Shown here piece after piece: positions 1 through 5,540 of a stretch of 8,541 nucleotides of DNA (within the stretch, counting starts at the first letter, position 1; every line of letters begins with the position of its first letter). Below the pieces are notes generated by a model that did not search any database, was not told the DNA's origin, and saw only the letters and a list, made by a program, of their open reading frames with translations. The stretch spans positions 1 through 8,541 of the forward strand of contig JAGQSP010000453.1 in assembly GCA_020439485.1 (NCBI GenBank), in the 5' to 3' direction. The stretch comes from Acidimicrobiales bacterium. Its GTDB lineage: Bacteria; Actinomycetota; Acidimicrobiia; Acidimicrobiales; Poriferisodalaceae. Position numbers and translations under genes: made by a program.

Positions 1-24
1 GGCAAGAGTGTCTGCGAGTGTCAT
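1..24 (-). CDS. N-terminal start of a leftward gene, cut by the window edge
   Basis: Only eight codons are inside the window, reading MTLADTLA from an ATG at 24-22. Nothing can be said of the product. The start is supported by context rather than by the protein: an AAAGG-like ribosome binding stretch lies about five bases upstream, and a well-formed SigF-type promoter at 95-70 points at it, leaving a leader of roughly 35-40 bases. It would be divergent from the four-cysteine protein gene at 139. The call is an inference from promoter, binding site and start codon together. Confidence 0.5.
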
Positions 25-69
25 TACTACCTTTGTTTGTCTTTGGCTTGGCTGCTTTCGTTGGGTTGG

Positions 70-95
70 CTACCCAGCGACCGAGATGGCTAAAC
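70..95 (-). promoter_or_regulatory. SigF/SigB-type promoter facing left
   Basis: On the minus strand GTTT (95-92) is followed by 16 bases and GGGTAG (75-70). This matches the SigB/SigF consensus GTTT-N(13-17)-GGGWA and has the same 16-base spacer as four other sites in the window. It points at the ATG at 24. It lies back to back with the rightward promoter at 104-129; their -35 elements are eight bases apart. Confidence 0.65.
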
Positions 96-103
96 ACATC
101 CGG

Positions 104-129
104 GTTTCATTCGCACGCGGTGCGGGTAG
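104..129 (+). promoter_or_regulatory. SigF/SigB-type promoter for the four-Cys protein gene
   Basis: GTTT (104-107), 16 bases, then GGGTAG (124-129). Only nine bases separate the -10 element from the ATG at 139, so transcription should start at or within a few bases of the start codon and the mRNA is probably leaderless. The arrangement, including CCC just before the ATG, resembles those before the universal stress protein and NuoF-like genes. Confidence 0.72.
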
Positions 130-138
130 GTCAGGCCC

Positions 139-522
139 ATGGCCAACAGACAAAAAGACAAACGATCTTCAAACACGCTCGGCGATTACGCCACCGGCGC
201 CGACACACTCATCGGAGCCACCCAAGCTGCTCGAGAAGCAGGCTTCGACGGGTCGATGCGGTCGCTCAGCAACGGCAGGGTCGCGTGCTCGACCTGCAGC
301 GCCGAGTACTCGGCCTCACAGTACGAGGCCATCTTCGAGCATCGGCTCGAAGGCGCCAGCGACGTCGCCGACATGTTGATCCTCATCGCCGGTCGCTGCC
401 CACGCTGCGCCACCAAATCGAACCTGGTGCTGGGATACGGGCCCAATGCGAGCCCCGAGGACGCCGACGTCCTGGAACGGCTCGATCTCAGCGGGGCGAC
501 AGCTCTCGAGACTGCCGACTGA
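139..522 (+). CDS. Small four-cysteine (probable zinc-ribbon) protein of unknown function
   Basis: A 127-residue soluble protein with no signal peptide or membrane segment. Two cysteine pairs, C50-x2-C53 and C87-x2-C90 (CPRC), are spaced like the two knuckles of a zinc ribbon. Between them lies an acidic, partly helical stretch (about 60-85, containing EGASDVADM), and after them a LVLGYGPNASPEDADVL segment. The first 30 residues are polar and probably flexible. I recall similar conserved hypothetical proteins in actinobacteria but know no function. The start is fixed by a SigF-type promoter whose -10 ends nine bases upstream; no good ribosome binding site is present, which fits a leaderless message. 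Position beside the sigma operon and this promoter suggest a role in the stress response, perhaps binding nucleic acid or a protein. Zinc binding is inferred from the cysteine spacing only. Confidence 0.8.
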   Translation: MANRQKDKRSSNTLGDYATGADTLIGATQAAREAGFDGSMRSLSNGRVACSTCSAEYSASQYEAIFEHRLEGASDVADMLILIAGRCPRCATKSNLVLGYGPNASPEDADVLERLDLSGATALETAD

Positions 523-538
523 CGAGACTGCCGACTGA
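507..538 (+). repeat. Perfect 16-bp tandem duplication over the stop codon
   Basis: The unit CGAGACTGCCGACTGA occurs at 507-522 and again, with no mismatch or gap, at 523-538. The first copy encodes the last five codons and TGA stop of the four-Cys protein; the second lies wholly in the 3' flank. It looks like a recent slippage duplication. Confidence 0.9.
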
Positions 539-552
539 CTCTGGATCAGTCG
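532..552. terminator. Weak hairpin between convergent genes, possible terminator
   Basis: CGACTGA (532-538) pairs perfectly with TCAGTCG (546-552) across a 7-base loop, in the 42-base gap between the convergent four-Cys and sigma factor genes. There is no T-tract on either side, so this is not a classical intrinsic terminator. It may act weakly in both directions or be chance. The left arm is the end of the second copy of the 16-bp repeat. Confidence 0.3.
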
Positions 553-564
553 CCGGAAGACGCG

Positions 565-1323
565 TCAGGAGTCACCGCCGGCGGCCTCCTCGCGCATCAG
601 CGCCATCGACCGGCGCAGCAGCCGAGATACATGCATCTGACTGACCCCAACACGGTCCGCGATCTCGGTCTGGGTGAGTTCGTCGTAGAAGCGCAAGCGC
701 ACGATGTCGCGCTCGCGCTCGGGCAGCGAATCGAGCAGCCGCTCGACCAGAACCCGCGACGGGGTGGCCTCGACCTGCTCATCGACCTCGGCAATCCGCG
801 CCGAACGATCGATGAGGTCGTCTCCTTCCACAGACGAGCCACCCTCGAGCGAGCTGGTCGAGAACGCATTGCCCGCACCCAGCGCTCCCACCACCTGATC
901 CACATCCAGGTCGAGCGCCTCGGCAACCTCTGAAACCGAGGGCGAGCGGGAGAGGTCCTTGGTGAGGCGCTCGATGGTCGAACGGACCAACAGATGCAAC
1001 TCCTTCATCGAACGCGGAACCCGAACCGCCCAAGCTGCGTCTCGAAAATGGCGCTTGAGTTCGCCCTCGATAGTGCGCCCGGCGAAGGTCGTGAAGGCCG
1101 CTCCAACACCAGGATCGAATCGGTCGACCGCCTTGACCAACGCCAGCAGGGCCACTTGCTCCAGGTCTTGGCGCTCGAGCCCTCGGTTTGAATATCGCCT
1201 GGCCAGATGGTTTGCGAATCCGATGTGAGCCTCGACCAAAGCGTTACGGTCGCGGCGGCGGCGCGTCTGGCGGTAACGCTCGAAGAGGGCGTCTATCTCA
1301 CCCTGGTCCGGACGCGAACTCAC
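565..1323 (-). CDS. sigF: Alternative RNA polymerase sigma factor, SigF/SigB group
   Basis: A 252-residue sigma-70 family protein without region 1, as in the SigB/SigF/SigG/WhiG group that controls general stress or development. Region 2 spans about 29-99: DLEQVALLALVKAVDRFD binds core, and FTTFAGRTIEGELKRHFRD makes the -10 contacts, followed by VRVPRSMKEL. Region 3 is about 105-165. Region 4 (195-245) has LPERERDIVRLRFYDELTQTEIA and an SQMHVSRLLRRSM recognition helix for the -35 element. Translation begins at a GTG whose first three bases overlap the anti-sigma stop codon (GTGA, 1323-1320), so it is probably translationally coupled; no strong binding site precedes it. Gene order matches mycobacterial usfX-sigF. 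It is transcribed from the promoter at 1774-1749, which resembles its own expected target, implying positive autoregulation. Whether the orthologue is best called SigF or SigB cannot be decided from sequence alone. Confidence 0.95.
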   Translation of the reverse strand: MSSRPDQGEIDALFERYRQTRRRRDRNALVEAHIGFANHLARRYSNRGLERQDLEQVALLALVKAVDRFDPGVGAAFTTFAGRTIEGELKRHFRDAAWAVRVPRSMKELHLLVRSTIERLTKDLSRSPSVSEVAEALDLDVDQVVGALGAGNAFSTSSLEGGSSVEGDDLIDRSARIAEVDEQVEATPSRVLVERLLDSLPERERDIVRLRFYDELTQTEIADRVGVSQMHVSRLLRRSMALMREEAAGGDS

Positions 1324-1703
1324 GGGGTCTGGAGGCCTCTGCGAACCCAGCCGCTGGGGCCGTCTATGTGGTACTCGTCGACAACGCGGTCGAGAATACG
1401 GCGCGCGAGGTCGTCGAGGATGTCGGGCTCGGGGCTAGCTGGAACCCGATCTGCGTCCTCGACGTGTACGTCGGCCCTCAGCTCGTCATCGGTCAGCGTG
1501 AACTGCAGAGCCATCGTTTGACAGCCATTGTCCTCAGCCCACTCGATCAGCATCGCTACCAACTCGTTCACCCCGGCCACCACGTCGTCGATGCCGTCGA
1601 CCGAGAAGCCGAGATCGGCAGCCAGGCTGGCAGCGGTGACCCTGGCCACTCCGACGAACCTCGTCTGGGCGGGAATCCGCATCGTTATGGCGGCCTCGGT
1701 CAT
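1320..1703 (-). CDS. UsfX/RsbW-like anti-sigma factor with degenerate ATP site
   Basis: 127 residues from the ATG at 1703. The fold resembles the GHKL/HATPase anti-sigma family: an N-terminal strand and helix, the NELVAMLIEWA helix (46-56) in the N-box position, a central strand pair (TMALQFTL, ELRADVHVED) and the C-terminal DDLARRILDRVVDEYHIDG segment. The metal-binding Asn of a working N-box is replaced by Met51, and glycines of the G1 and G2 loops are missing, as I also recall for mycobacterial UsfX. It should bind and hold the downstream sigma factor, but kinase activity is doubtful. An upstream start at 1772 is possible but would overlap the promoter at 1774-1749; the chosen ATG has AGGAG ten bases upstream (1718-1714). 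The stop overlaps the sigma start by 4 bases. Confidence 0.82.
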   Translation of the reverse strand: MTEAAITMRIPAQTRFVGVARVTAASLAADLGFSVDGIDDVVAGVNELVAMLIEWAEDNGCQTMALQFTLTDDELRADVHVEDADRVPASPEPDILDDLARRILDRVVDEYHIDGPSGWVRRGLQTP

Positions 1704-1748
1704 GAGAGGGTGGCTCCTGTCGTGGGGCGGTCGGCGGTCGGTGTTTGG

Positions 1749-1774
1749 TTTCCCAGTTCGACGGTGAGCCAAAC
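1749..1774 (-). promoter_or_regulatory. SigF/SigB-type autoregulatory promoter for the anti-sigma/sigma pair
   Basis: On the minus strand GTTT (1774-1771), 16 bases, then GGGAAA (1754-1749). GGGAA is an accepted variant of the SigB/SigF -10 element. It lies between the phosphatase stop (1783) and the anti-sigma ATG (1703), leaving a leader of roughly 40 bases that contains the AGGAG. This would let the sigma factor drive its own gene independently of the phosphatase, as known for the usfX-sigF operon. Confidence 0.7.
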
Positions 1775-1782
1775 CTGGGCCA

Positions 1783-3105
1783 TCAGGTCCGGACCAAACA
1801 CATCAAGGCGATGTCGTCGATGTTGGCATCGGCGCCCATCTGTTGAAGAACATGGTCGCAGATCCGTTGCGCACTGAGGCCTACGGTGCCTGACAACGAC
1901 CTGGCGAGGCGTGCGAGGTTGTCGTCGAGATCTTCGCCGTTGCCCTCGACCAGACCATCCGTGTAGAGCAGCAGCGCGTCACCGACCTCGAGGCGTTCCC
2001 GCCCGACTTCGCGGTACGAGTCGGCCACCACACAAAGCGGCAGACCCCGAACCTCGGCGACGGCCGTCGAGCCATCGCTGCGGCGGATGATGGGCGGCAC
2101 GTGGCCTGCCGACAACAACGCCAGTTCGCCGGTGGCGCGGTCGAGGGCCGCGAAGATCGACGTGGCCATGAATGCACCCTCGATGCCGAAGGCAGCTTTC
2201 TCGAGGCGTTCGGTCAGCGCCTCGACCCTGTGGGTGTTGGCCAGCAGGGCTGCAAAGGCGTGGCGAAGCCGACCCATGGTCGAGGCTGCCCCCAGGCCAC
2301 GGCCGACGACATCGCCGACGGCCATGACAAGCCGCCCATCGCCCAGAACTCCCGCGTCATACCAGTCGCCGCCGACCTCGATGTCGACGGCCGAAGGCGA
2401 ATAGTGCGCCGCCATATCGACGCCATCGAAGTCGGGAAACCCTTGAGGCAGCATCGAGCTCTGCAGCTCGTGAGCGACCAGACGCTGGCGGTCGAACAGA
2501 TACGAGCGATCGAGCGCCTGGCGACCCAGTTCGGCCAGGAACTCGAGGTCGTCGAGCGTGGTGCGCTCGACTCGATTGCGCCCGTTCCAGGACACCTCGA
2601 GAGCGGCGCGCCTGGGCCCGCCTAGGGGCATCGCAACCAGCGTGGTCGGCTCATCTTGGCTTGGCGAGCCACCGTCGGTGGTTGGCCCGTCGGCCACCAC
2701 CGGCCGGCGCTCTCGCAGAGCGGTTGCTATAGCCGACGACCGACCCAGCCCGTTGGCGAAGACGGTGCTGGTCGCCTCGCCTGAACGATCTGAAACCCAC
2801 CCTTCGAGCCCGACGCCGGCCTCGTCGGCGCAGCGGTAGATCACGCGGCAACGATCGGCTTGCACAACCCTCACCGAGTGAGCGGCGATCGACTGGGCTA
2901 CCGAATCGAAGGTGGACGCCGCAGCCAGCGCCCGAGCGAATGCCAGCAGCGAATCGGCCCTGGGCCTGAGCTGACCGGCTCCCGACACGCCCGCCTGCCG
3001 CCCGCTCGGCGGGCTCGGCTCAGCGTGTCCTGCGGGCGATCCCGCGTCCTCGATGGTCACCCACGAGACGCTATCTCGCCGCGCTGACTTCCACGCAGCA
3101 AGCAT
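1783..3105 (-). CDS. GAF-domain SpoIIE/RsbU-type serine phosphatase
   Basis: A 440-residue cytoplasmic PP2C-family phosphatase. Residues 1-45 look disordered. About 50-205 form a degenerate GAF-like sensor domain (LLAFARALAAASTFDSVAQSIAAH at its start). A short helical linker, HELQSSMLP, leads into the SpoIIE/PP2C domain (220-440). Probable metal-binding aspartates are all present: VGGDWYD (D247), VGDVVGRG (D265), LYTDGL (D383) and the terminal DDIAL (D431). The family removes phosphate from STAS anti-sigma antagonists; the likely substrate is the STAS protein at 4220. It is followed 79 bases later by the anti-sigma gene, so it probably reads into that pair. The ATG at 3105 lacks a ribosome binding site, and GTG at 3060 is an alternative start. 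No SigF-type promoter precedes it, so basal expression may be independent of this sigma factor. The signal sensed by the GAF domain is unknown. Confidence 0.92.
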   Translation of the reverse strand: MLAAWKSARRDSVSWVTIEDAGSPAGHAEPSPPSGRQAGVSGAGQLRPRADSLLAFARALAAASTFDSVAQSIAAHSVRVVQADRCRVIYRCADEAGVGLEGWVSDRSGEATSTVFANGLGRSSAIATALRERRPVVADGPTTDGGSPSQDEPTTLVAMPLGGPRRAALEVSWNGRNRVERTTLDDLEFLAELGRQALDRSYLFDRQRLVAHELQSSMLPQGFPDFDGVDMAAHYSPSAVDIEVGGDWYDAGVLGDGRLVMAVGDVVGRGLGAASTMGRLRHAFAALLANTHRVEALTERLEKAAFGIEGAFMATSIFAALDRATGELALLSAGHVPPIIRRSDGSTAVAEVRGLPLCVVADSYREVGRERLEVGDALLLYTDGLVEGNGEDLDDNLARLARSLSGTVGLSAQRICDHVLQQMGADANIDDIALMCLVRT

Positions 3106-3106
3106 G

Positions 3107-3131
3107 GTTTGGTACCGGCTCGATCGGGTAG
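3107..3131 (+). promoter_or_regulatory. SigF/SigB-type promoter for the BaeRF2-STAS-HATPase unit
   Basis: GTTT (3107-3110), 15 bases, then GGGTAG (3126-3131). The predicted mRNA has a leader of about 25 bases carrying GGGAG (3153-3157), seven bases before the ATG at 3165. The -35 begins one base beyond the start codon of the divergent phosphatase gene, so polymerase bound here would cover that gene's start. Confidence 0.72.
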
Positions 3132-3164
3132 GCCCCGGTCTAGCCGACTACTGGGAGTAAAGAA

Positions 3165-4190
3165 ATGTCGAGAAGAGTTGCAGAACCCGACCAATCACTT
3201 CTGTCTCTGTACGGTCACCCGGGCCCATACATAAGCGCCTTCGTCATCAGGGGTGACGACGAGAACATCGAGCATCGCGACAGCCAGATCCAGCAGCTGC
3301 TGGCCCGCGGCGCCAGCCGCCAGGCTGTCGACGCACTGACTGCTCGTCTGGCGCTTCCCGTTTACGGCGACGTCGGCGGACAGGCGATCATCGCGGCCGA
3401 TGACGGCACCACTATCTCGTTCACCTCCCACGAGGGTCCAGCCCACGACTGGTGGTTCCTCGACTCGCTGCCCTACGCGGCACCGCTGTTCGAGTGGGAG
3501 CAGTGGCGGGTCCCCCATCTGACGGTGGTGGCCGGCGACGCCGGGTTCGAGGTGGTCGAGTTCATCCCTGACCAGGAGCCCGCGGTGAGGCCGGCAGGCA
3601 CAGATGAACACGAGGCGGCGCGACGCATCGGCCGCCTGGCGCGAGATTGTGAGGTCGAGCTGATCGCGATGGGCGGTCGGCCCGAAGCCGTCGACAAGCT
3701 GTTGCCCAACGTTCGCGGCACGGTGCCGGCTGGCTGCGAGGTCGTTGCCATCGACGACGACGCAGGCAACGAGAACTCGACATTTGCAGATGCCGTGGTG
3801 CGCCATGTCGCCGACTCTGTGGCCCGCCGCACGGTTTCGGCACTGCGCGAGTTCCGCTTCTTGCTCGAACACGGTGCGGCTGCAGAAGGGGTAGAGCAGA
3901 CGTTCCAGTTCCTCGCCGCCGGCCGTGGCGACCTGCTTATCGTGCACGACGACCCAGATGACACCAGGCGGGCCTTCTTCGGGCCCGGCGCCTTCGACGT
4001 GTCAGCGATCGAGTTGGACTCTTGCCCGAACAACGCTCGTATGGTCGACCTGGCCATTCGCACAGCGCTGCTCGCCGGAATGGAGATCAGAGTGATCCCC
4101 AGCACCGGCGACCGAGGACCCGCCGAAGACATCGGTGTGCTGGTGCGTGATCCATCGTTTTCTTCTGGTGGTAACCGCAGGAGCGCCTGA
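3165..4190 (+). CDS. BaeRF2-domain protein, Rv2629-like (bacterial eRF1-related family)
   Basis: A 341-residue soluble protein resembling mycobacterial Rv2629 and the bacterial archaeo-eukaryotic release-factor families. Matching landmarks in order: LYGHPGPYISAFVI (15-28), GGQAIIAADDG (71-81), LPYAAPLFEWEQWRVPHLTV (102-121), EAARRIGRLARDCEVELIAMGG (150-171), a long helix with SVARRTVSALREFRFLLEHG (218-237), the Pelota-like GVEQTFQFLAAGRGDLLIV (242-260) and a final IGVLVRD (323-329). These proteins are thought to act at ribosomes, in peptidyl-tRNA release or rescue, but function in bacteria is poorly known; Rv2629 is a dormancy-regulon gene. It is shorter than Rv2629, lacking the middle segment rich in Trp, Tyr and Gln. 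The start has a good GGGAG site and a SigF-type promoter. It heads the unit with the STAS and HATPase genes. Family call from memory of Rv2629; the activity is uncertain. Confidence 0.72.
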   Translation: MSRRVAEPDQSLLSLYGHPGPYISAFVIRGDDENIEHRDSQIQQLLARGASRQAVDALTARLALPVYGDVGGQAIIAADDGTTISFTSHEGPAHDWWFLDSLPYAAPLFEWEQWRVPHLTVVAGDAGFEVVEFIPDQEPAVRPAGTDEHEAARRIGRLARDCEVELIAMGGRPEAVDKLLPNVRGTVPAGCEVVAIDDDAGNENSTFADAVVRHVADSVARRTVSALREFRFLLEHGAAAEGVEQTFQFLAAGRGDLLIVHDDPDDTRRAFFGPGAFDVSAIELDSCPNNARMVDLAIRTALLAGMEIRVIPSTGDRGPAEDIGVLVRDPSFSSGGNRRSA

Positions 4191-4219
4191 CGTGGCTCGG
4201 GCGGTAGGCTCGTTTCTCG

Positions 4220-4528
4220 ATGGCCGCTACATCCGAACTCGACGTAAACGAGACCCAGCCCAGGCTGCTCGTAGCTTCCGGCGTGGTCGATCTGCACTCT
4301 GTGTCGATCCTGTCGGACAAACTCGACGAGCTCGGGGCCGACGAGGACGTCGTCCTGGACCTCAGCAACATCGAGTTCATCGACAGCTCTGGGCTGAGGG
4401 CCATCGTCGTGGCGCATCGACGCCTGGACACGGCGGGCAAGCGGCTGGTTCTGACCAAGCCGAGCGCTTCGGTGCGTCGGTTGTTCGAGATCACTTCGCT
4501 CGAAGGCCACCTCAACGTAGAGGGCTAG
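4220..4528 (+). CDS. STAS-domain anti-sigma factor antagonist (RsbV/SpoIIAA-like)
   Basis: 102 residues, essentially one STAS domain. The signature is LSNIEFIDSSGLRAIVVAHRR (48-68), with D55-S56-S57-G58 holding the regulatory serine: phosphorylated by an RsbW-type kinase it is inactive, dephosphorylated by an RsbU-type phosphatase it binds the anti-sigma factor and releases sigma. Both enzyme types are encoded alongside, the phosphatase at 3105-1783 and the kinase at 4539. It follows the BaeRF2 gene by 29 bases and precedes the kinase gene by 10, so co-transcription from the promoter at 3107 is likely. The ribosome binding site before the ATG is poor; only a distant AGG is seen. Which of the two serines is modified cannot be told here. 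Confidence 0.93.
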   Translation: MAATSELDVNETQPRLLVASGVVDLHSVSILSDKLDELGADEDVVLDLSNIEFIDSSGLRAIVVAHRRLDTAGKRLVLTKPSASVRRLFEITSLEGHLNVEG

Positions 4529-4538
4529 GCGGCGTCAC

Positions 4539-5021
4539 ATGAACCCGCACCCCGCCAGCGGCTCGAGCCACCCCCGGGTGCTCACGTATCCACCAAAATC
4601 GTCCTCGGTGGCGGTGGCCCGCGCGGACGTGATGTTGTGGCTCGATTCGCTCGGCGGCGTCAGCGACGACGGCCGAGAGCGGGTTGCCCTGGTCGTCAGC
4701 GAGCTGGTCACCAACGCCGTAGAGGCGTCCCCAACCGATCAGGACAACGTTCGCGTGTCGCTCGCGTGGCGTAATGACGAAGCGCTGCGGCTCACGGTGA
4801 CCAACCTGAACTCCGGACCGGCGATTCCCGACACTTCAAATTGGGCTCCTGCCGATCCGTCGGCCGAGCGCGGGCGCGGCCTGGGCATCGTTGCCGCCCT
4901 TGCCGACCGGGTCGCGGTCGCGACGGTGGACGACGAGATCAGCATCACAGCCGAGTTCGCCACCGTCGACGACCACGCCATCGTGGATCAGCACGACCTC
5001 AACGAGGATCCCGGGGCCTGA
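4539..5021 (+). CDS. RsbW/SpoIIAB-like HATPase, probable anti-sigma serine kinase
   Basis: 160 residues with a GHKL/HATPase_c_2 domain at about 12-142 and an acidic C-terminal tail (144-160). The N-box SELVTNAVEAS keeps the catalytic-type Glu55 and metal-binding Asn59. The G2 region is intact as ERGRGLGIVAALADRV (110-125). In the G1 loop the usual D-x-G is N91-x-G93, an Asp-to-Asn change that may weaken adenine binding. It starts 10 bases after the STAS stop, so the two are probably co-transcribed and partners: this protein would phosphorylate the STAS serine and might also bind a sigma factor. It differs from the UsfX-like protein at 1703, which has lost the N-box Asn. No strong ribosome binding site is seen. 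The 3' end overlaps the convergent universal stress protein gene by 23 bases. Confidence 0.88.
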   Translation: MNPHPASGSSHPRVLTYPPKSSSVAVARADVMLWLDSLGGVSDDGRERVALVVSELVTNAVEASPTDQDNVRVSLAWRNDEALRLTVTNLNSGPAIPDTSNWAPADPSAERGRGLGIVAALADRVAVATVDDEISITAEFATVDDHAIVDQHDLNEDPGA

Positions 5022-5448
5022 CCACCAACACTGGGCAGGGAGCCGACGACACCAGGCGCGAGCTCACCGACGGGCTGAGAAGCCCCATCAACCAGCCCCT
5101 ATCCCGATTGCCCACGACCAACAGATCGGCATCGAGTTCTTCGGCGGCCTGGCACAGGCCGTCGACCACGCTGCCCTCCTCGACCACGATGTCGTCAGCC
5201 CCAGCCGCCTGGGCGGCGGGGCGAAGGCGGCTCTTGATCTGCTCGACGTTCTTGCCGACATCGCTCAGGTAGGGGTTCAGACCCACCGTCGGGAAGCCGA
5301 CGAGCCCGCCGGCTCCGGCCATCGCCTGGGCAACGGGTACGTAGACGTTCACCAACGTCACTTCGTCGTCCTCGCCGAACAACTCCCCGGCGAATACGGC
5401 CGCGTCCCACGAGGCCTCGGTTTCATCAATCGCAACCAATGCTTTCAT
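4999..5448 (-). CDS. Universal stress protein (UspA family), single domain
   Basis: 149 residues, one Usp domain of usual length. It opens with MKALVAIDETEASWDAAVFA, the typical first strand and helix, and ends with ADLLVVGNRDRG and SSAPCPVLVVRPR, the family C-terminal strands. The ATP-binding pattern G-x2-G-x9-G-S is altered: G113-x2-D116-x9-P126-S127. Two of the three glycines are gone, so ATP binding is doubtful and it may be nearer the non-ATP UspA type. An insert rich in Gly and Ala (about 40-60) follows the second strand. Start and regulation are clear: a SigF-type promoter at 5483-5458 ends nine bases before the ATG, giving a leaderless or nearly leaderless mRNA. Usp genes are classic members of general-stress regulons. 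The exact role is unknown. Confidence 0.93.
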   Translation of the reverse strand: MKALVAIDETEASWDAAVFAGELFGEDDEVTLVNVYVPVAQAMAGAGGLVGFPTVGLNPYLSDVGKNVEQIKSRLRPAAQAAGADDIVVEEGSVVDGLCQAAEELDADLLVVGNRDRGWLMGLLSPSVSSRLVSSAPCPVLVVRPRDPR

Positions 5449-5457
5449 GGGTTGTCG

Positions 5458-5483
5458 TTACCCGGCCTCGCTGCGCCCCAAAC
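5458..5483 (-). promoter_or_regulatory. SigF/SigB-type promoter for the universal stress protein gene
   Basis: On the minus strand GTTT (5483-5480), 16 bases, then GGGTAA (5463-5458). The ATG at 5448 lies nine bases beyond the -10 element, and there is no Shine-Dalgarno sequence in between, so a leaderless start is likely. Confidence 0.75.
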
Positions 5484-5540
5484 TCGTGGCGTTCGCCCAG
5501 AGCGGCCGTCGTAAGCTCGCTGCTCGAAACGGAGGTTCTG

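Noticed and set aside
18..644. 208-codon plus-strand frame over the left end
   Set aside because: It is Arg/His-rich without domain features, overlaps the four-Cys gene in another frame and runs into the sigma factor gene on the opposite strand.
1704..1772. Longer start for the anti-sigma factor at 1772
   Set aside because: The 23 extra residues are Arg/Pro-rich with no family match and would be encoded across the promoter at 1774-1749; the ATG at 1703 has AGGAG upstream.
1188..1877. 229-codon plus-strand frame opposite the anti-sigma gene
   Set aside because: It runs antisense through the sigma, anti-sigma and phosphatase genes and the promoter, with no family resemblance.
4198..4220. GGTAG-like -10 element before the STAS gene
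   Set aside because: No GTTT lies 14-17 bases upstream, and the gene is only 29 bases behind the BaeRF2 gene, so read-through explains its expression.
3473..4510. Long minus-strand open frame (345 codons) opposite the BaeRF2 and STAS genes
   Set aside because: It is antisense to two well-supported genes, low in complexity, rich in Ser, Arg and Pro, and has no recognisable domain. This is typical shadow coding in GC-rich DNA.
5335..5340. GGGTAC inside the universal stress protein gene, and GGGTAG at 5970-5975 inside the NuoF-like gene
   Set aside because: Both lack a GTTT at the right distance and lie inside genes on the opposite strand; they serve as examples of chance half-sites.
5490..5540. 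Possible SigF-type promoter for the thioesterase (GTTC ... GTCGTAAG)
   Set aside because: The -10 does not contain GGGWA and the -35 is GTTC; too far from the pattern of the six accepted sites.
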